Below are positions 13,196 through 13,655 of a DNA stretch of 13,655 nucleotides, piece after piece. The stretch's first letter is position 1. Each line of letters begins with the position of its first letter. The stretch spans positions 1 to 13,655 of the forward strand of contig DQVR01000062.1 in assembly GCA_015661645.1 (NCBI GenBank), read 5' to 3'. The DNA is from Pyrodictium delaneyi (GTDB lineage: Archaea; Thermoproteota; Thermoprotei_A; Sulfolobales; Pyrodictiaceae). The position numbers and the translations under genes are program-made. The notes beneath the pieces were generated by a model. The model saw only the letters and a list, made by a program, of their open reading frames with translations. It did no database searches and was not told the DNA's origin.

Positions 13196-13655
13196 GTGGA
13201 GAATAGAGTAAGCTACGATTGCAAAGCCAGGTGTGCCAGGAAGGTCTATCTGGATAGTGTCCGGGCTATATGTGTATGTGAACATGTATATGAGCCAGCA
13301 GAGGATACATGGCTAGCCATAGAAGCTGTTAAGGAGATTCAAGGAAAGTGCCGCTCAACTTTATGCGTTGACGTGGGTGCTGGGACGGGGGTGCTTGGCC
13401 TCCAGTGTGGTGCTTACGGCAGCTATACAGTATTGATAGATGTAAATCCATGTGCAGTTTACTGTAGCTTGCTGAACTCTCATAGAATGGGTTTAGACGC
13501 TTTAGTTGATGTTGTACAGTGTGATAACATAACTTGTATACGCTGTCCCAGCGAGGGGCTAGTCGTTTACAATACGCCGTATTTACCAGTTAAGGACAAA
13601 GGCCTGGAGGGGCTTGCATGGAGCGGTGGCATACATGAGGCTGAGAGACTGGCTA
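13196..13655 (+). CDS. HemK/Mtq2-like methyltransferase, C-terminus cut by window edge
   Basis: The first 153 residues of a class I methyltransferase open to the end of the window. It carries E-P-A-E-D-T-W (33-39), the SAM-binding V-D59-V-G-A-G-T-G (58-65), the acidic I-D82-V-N and the catalytic-type N126-T-P-Y129-L-P, the NPPY-like motif of glutamine-N5 methyltransferases. In archaea the homologue next to ksgA is the Mtq2-type enzyme that methylates the GGQ glutamine of release factor aRF1. Twelve cysteines occur in 153 residues (9, 13, 26, 28, 52, 57, 71, 86, 90, 109, 114, 117), far more than usual. GTG 13196 has GGGGTG 9 nt upstream, 36 nt after ksgA. Confidence 0.9.
   Translation, partial: MENRVSYDCKARCARKVYLDSVRAICVCEHVYEPAEDTWLAIEAVKEIQGKCRSTLCVDVGAGTGVLGLQCGAYGSYTVLIDVNPCAVYCSLLNSHRMGLDALVDVVQCDNITCIRCPSEGLVVYNTPYLPVKDKGLEGLAWSGGIHEAERLA

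Noticed and set aside
1..13655. CRISPR array, insertion sequence or mobile element
   Set aside because: No regularly spaced repeats, transposase or integrase coding sequence, or long terminal inverted repeats are visible.

Overview
The window looks like a chromosomal segment of a hyperthermophilic crenarchaeon, most likely Desulfurococcales and perhaps Pyrodictiaceae (Hyperthermus/Pyrodictium/Pyrolobus-like). The evidence is a full set of archaeal information-processing genes (aIF5A, SRP54, Pus10, ribosomal L21e, Rpo4, DUF655, KsgA, HemK/Mtq2-like), a very G+C-rich 23S rRNA end, a tRNA with an encoded CCA end, A/T-rich TATA boxes about 25-30 nt before several starts (leaderless or short-leader transcripts), frequent GTG/TTG starts and heavy use of ATA/CTA/AGG codons. 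The genus is an inference from style and gene content.

Layout. Positions 1 to about 160 are the 3' end of a 23S rRNA, followed by a strong 12-bp hairpin. A G/T-rich stretch carries a short MazG/HisE-like nucleotide pyrophosphohydrolase gene and a doubtful small membrane ORF. On the minus strand there is a two-CBS-domain protein, divergent from a probable plus-strand operon: a tungsten aldehyde:ferredoxin oxidoreductase family enzyme, a TSUP (TauE/SafE) anion transporter that starts in the same frame right after the AOR stop codon, and a compact ATP-dependent RNA/DNA-ligase-like nucleotidyltransferase. The gap at 5018-5577 is not empty. Its minus strand holds the wreck of a hemerythrin-like (HHE) gene with two in-frame stops and at least one frameshift. 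Next comes tRNA-Asp(GTC) on the minus strand, whose trailer repeats part of the acceptor end.

From 5785 onward all genes are on the plus strand. aIF5A is followed by a polytopic membrane protein of uncertain family, then SRP54. A probable TrmY-like tRNA pseudouridine-54 N1-methyltransferase overlaps both SRP54 and the downstream Pus10 gene, so the maker of pseudouridine 54 and its presumed methylase are physically coupled. L21e, Rpo4, DUF655, KsgA and a HemK/Mtq2-like methyltransferase (cut by the window edge, very cysteine-rich) complete a classic archaeal translation/transcription cluster.

The most noteworthy items are the AOR-TSUP-ligase association with zero-nucleotide, in-frame AOR/TSUP spacing; the decayed hemerythrin gene; the overlapping TrmY-like/Pus10 pair; the repeats around tRNA-Asp; and the 12-cysteine methyltransferase. 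I found no CRISPR array, insertion sequence or clear defence or mobile system.
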